Below, in pieces: positions 61,051-64,000 of a stretch of DNA of 64,000 bases. The stretch's first letter is position 1. Each line of letters opens with the position of its first letter. The DNA comes from Aquila chrysaetos chrysaetos (Eukaryota; Chordata; Aves; Accipitriformes; Accipitridae). Below the pieces are notes generated by a model. The model had not been told where the DNA came from, did not search any database, and worked only from the letters and a program-made list of their open reading frames with translations. The translations under genes were made by a program, and so were the position numbers. The stretch lies in assembly GCF_900496995.4 (NCBI RefSeq), contig NC_044014.1:23520234-23584233 (forward strand), in the 5' to 3' direction.

Positions 61051-63556
61051 GCATGACAGGTGCTTCACAGAGCCCTGTTCCAAAGCATATGTCAAATAGA
61101 ACGTGGGCATAACATCACAGGGAGGCAAGAACGGGTGCTGAGACAGGCTCAGTTAAGCTTGCTGGTGAATGCTCTCGCCTGCATCTACCCTGTATGCAGT
61201 CACCCGCTTGCAGGAGATGAATTTTTATCGTTCAGTCTGCACCTATGTGACGACAAGAAGAGGCAACATAATAGTGCCTCGCTTCTAATAGAGCCTTAAT
61301 AATGAAAGGCAGTGACCCCAAGGCTCTTTATTCAAGGAAAATGGTCTTCATTTCAGTAGGAGTCTTCCCAAATACAAAATCAATTGCATTCTCAGACTTG
61401 GCCTTGGCTTACTAAGCCATTAGAAAGAGAATTAATTAATTAATTCTGAATTAATACAAGGACAGACCATGGTTTGGCAAGACGCCAAGTAAAGCAGACT
61501 TTTCACAGGATTAAGCTTTGTCTGAGAAGCTAATTGTCAACCAGAGGCTAGTTCAGCATCAAGGAGTCACCTAAGATAAGGAGGTCTGTGACACCCAGCA
61601 GCTCAAGCAGTGAGGATTTCTTGTCACTCATTGCTACAAGGCAAACAGAGGCTCTGGGGTGTCCTTGTACTCTGGACTCATGAAGGACTTATGTTGCCAG
61701 GTGGCTGAATTCTTGTCTTAGCTGACATGCCAGAGAAGCAGCATGGTATTTTTGAAGGTCACGAGTCTATATAAAATTATTATGGTTGATTTTTTTTTTT
61801 AATTCAACAGCTAGATTTCACTTGAAAAAACTTCACTGAATTGACTTATATGAGTATATAACCTGGAAGGGATCCAGTTGCTGAGCAGTGAGCCTCTATC
61901 CACTAACAGTGGTTTTGCTTTAGCTCATGTAGCAGGGAATGCACTAAAGCAGATGGGTCTTAACTAAAGTCTGTAATCAGCCTGAAATTCCCACAGACTT
62001 CTACCACCTTCATCACAAAGGTGGGAGACCTGGTAGCCTACTGCTGCTATAGTACTGCAAAATACTAGTAGAGGGATAAAACCTATGACAGACAGGCATG
62101 AAATCATTTATCATAAAATTTTAGTCTTCCTGTAAAAGAAAATAAACTATCTATGTAGAAACATCCATCATATCTCTTGGCCAAGGGCTTATGAGCTTTT
62201 ATAATCAAACAAGGGCATATCATGAGTTAGTCACAGGATTTCACAGGGCTGAACTACAAGCCTTTATGAAGTAAATTAGATTATATTGGTTTTTTAAAAA
62301 ATCACAACACAGTACTTCACCTAAGAAGGCAGCAGGACAACGTTTGAGGAGAAATGTCACATTCAATAAAAAAAGAAAACCCAACCCAGTTCCAGTGACA
62401 ACCAAAAAGTACATTAAAATGTTGATGTAAACAAGTTAAGATTGGGAAAATTTCCAACAGCTCTGCTTTGGGACGCAGAGGTAGAGATGCCCACGTTGTC
62501 TTCTCTTACTGCACTGTGAGCTGGTAATATCTTCAGCCCTCTCCAGAGCTCCGCTATCAACTCTCTTTGAGGAATCTGTACAAGGCCTAGACCACCAGGA
62601 AACACTGAACCGCTCGTGGCTGGACCTTCCCTGTGGGCTGGCCTCTGGAAGTTGCCAACCTCACCTCTTCACAGCAGGGAATCTCTGCAGCAGTGGGGAG
62701 AATCACAGGGCAAACAGCGTGGTGTTCAACAGGAGTTTTAGGCATCTGCTGTGAATCATGCCAACTGCTGTATCACAGTAAGGGGCTATTCCATCCATTG
62801 AGTCTAAAGCGTTGCTCAAAAGTAACAACAAACTACAATGCCGTTGCCGTATTTCCACATTCTCTCTCACTCTCCATTAATCCCAGGCCAACTTATTTAA
62901 ATTTAAAAACCAAATGGGATAAATTATTTAACATCCTGTCCTGACAACTTAGCTCAAAACCTTTCTGGATTAATTTAGTTCACCGAAGCCAATGAGATTG
63001 TATCCATCAATTCCAATAAGTACGGATCAGATCTTGGGTCCCTTGCGCTGGCAAGGGCTGGAACACAGCTAACAGTTATAGTCTGATGAAGCATGAGTCA
63101 CAAAATACCACAGCTCACACTGTGTCTGAGCTCTGGTGAGTGCAGTATCAGCAGCAGAACATTCGTTTGGGTCAACACAATGAGCGCATGCCTGGTGGGC
63201 ACAAACACGCACATCTGAGTGCGGTCATAGCTTGTTTGTTCTAGTAAAAAACAATGCAAGACGGCAAGAAAGAACAAAAGTGAAGGCTGTGAGATGGCAA
63301 AGCGTTGTTGTCCTCTCTTTAATGAGGCCTCACAACATAGCAGGTGATTCCCCAGAGGCCAACTCCCAACAGAACATTAATACTATAACCCCCCCCTCCA
63401 AGGGAGGAGATGGAGGAGACAAGGGGAGATGTTGAGGTGCTTCTACTCCTGCCAGCAATCTGACTGCAAAACAAGAAACTTGGGTTCTTTTTAATCAAAA
63501 TTCCACCCAAAGAGAAACAGACGTACAAAATATGTAGATTGAGGAAAAAGACTTAC
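61051..63556. other. Noncoding stretch
   Basis: A perfect 18-bp palindrome GAATTAATTAATTAATTC lies at 61429-61446. A 7-bp hairpin CCCTTGC-GCTG-GCAAGGG is at 63040-63057. A C7 run is at 63389-63395. Frames of 79 codons (61060-61299) and 103 codons (62633-62944) have no recognisable domain. Confidence 0.5.
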
Positions 63557-63585
63557 TGGCAGGAGTGCCACTAGTTAAAAGCCAG
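63557..63585 (-). other. Candidate 29-nt exon
   Basis: On the minus strand GTTCCTTCTCCCTGCAG is an excellent acceptor and GCCA|GTAAGTC a fair donor. The 29 nt between them are open in one frame (WLLTSGTPA). Both sites lie close enough to form a microexon, but nothing else supports a gene here. Confidence 0.13.
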
Positions 63586-64000
63586 CTGCAGGGAGAAGGA
63601 ACACCTCTGCCTCATTCATTTCCTGCACTGAACAGCATGATTTTATGTGGAACGTCTGACTGCTAAGTCCATCCCACTTTCCACCCTTCAGAGCTAAATA
63701 ACAGGATTCCCTTCTGTCCCTCCATGGCTTCTAACCCAAGAATCTCCAGCTAATTTACTTGCTTGATAAACCCTTTTTCTTAGAGTTCTTACTGTTTGAT
63801 TTTAGCACCAAGATACAGACTAGCATTTTTACAGATCGCAACTATCATATGAAGATACATGCATCACATTTCTCAGCTAATTAGAAATGAAACATGAGCA
63901 ATGACTTAAGTCTAATAATCAGTCGACTCAGTGTCATAAGCACAAAGACTGATGGCCAGTCATTTGCCCTATTCATACCCATTTGTTATACAATGGGGCA
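63586..64000. other. Noncoding stretch
   Basis: Unique AT-rich sequence to the window edge, with no gene, repeat or regulatory word I can support. Confidence 0.55.

Noticed and set aside
1..64000. tRNA, rRNA, known microRNA or CRISPR arrays
   Set aside because: I looked for tRNA B-box words, familiar microRNA seeds and regularly spaced repeats and saw none beyond the tRNA-derived ends of MIR copies.

Overview
This window reads as noncoding nuclear DNA from a vertebrate, either a gene desert or the inside of very large introns. It is AT-rich and CpG-poor. Its repeats are old and diverged: CR1 LINE fragments, MIR/CORE-SINE copies, L2-like 3' tails, and short palindromic elements of the kind common in turtle, crocodilian and bird genomes. 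Together these point to a sauropsid amniote. The few repeats and the lack of recent transposons favour a bird over a turtle or crocodilian. That assignment rests on remembered consensus shapes, not on a search.

No complete protein-coding gene, rRNA, tRNA, CRISPR array, prokaryotic operon or intact mobile element is supported. The longest reading frames (about 120 to 144 codons) have no recognisable domain, and their number and size are what random AT-rich sequence of this length would give.

Layout: 1-9 kb has sparse ancient palindromic repeats and A-tracts. 9-17 kb holds MIR copies and the best CR1 fragment (15.9-16.35 kb). 17-30 kb has MIR, L2-like and CR1 pieces plus the most convincing candidate coding exon (plus strand, 22686-22774). 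30-45 kb has a MIR, a CR1 3' end, two G-rich runs and two phase-compatible candidate exons on the minus strand (45241-45310 and 37509-37576). 45-54 kb is densest in old repeats (MIR, L2-like tails, an inverted-repeat element) and has another minus-strand candidate exon (52208-52331). 54-64 kb is mostly featureless, with scattered MIR remains and an 18-bp AATT palindrome.

The candidate exons are the items most worth checking. Each has a plausible splice acceptor and donor around an open frame, but such pairs also arise by chance in 128 kb of strand, so confidence is low. They cannot all belong to one gene, because both strands are represented. I found no evidence of a new biological system. 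The most unusual non-exon signal is a pair of near-identical AGAACA-NN-TGTTCT inverted repeats, 14 kb apart.
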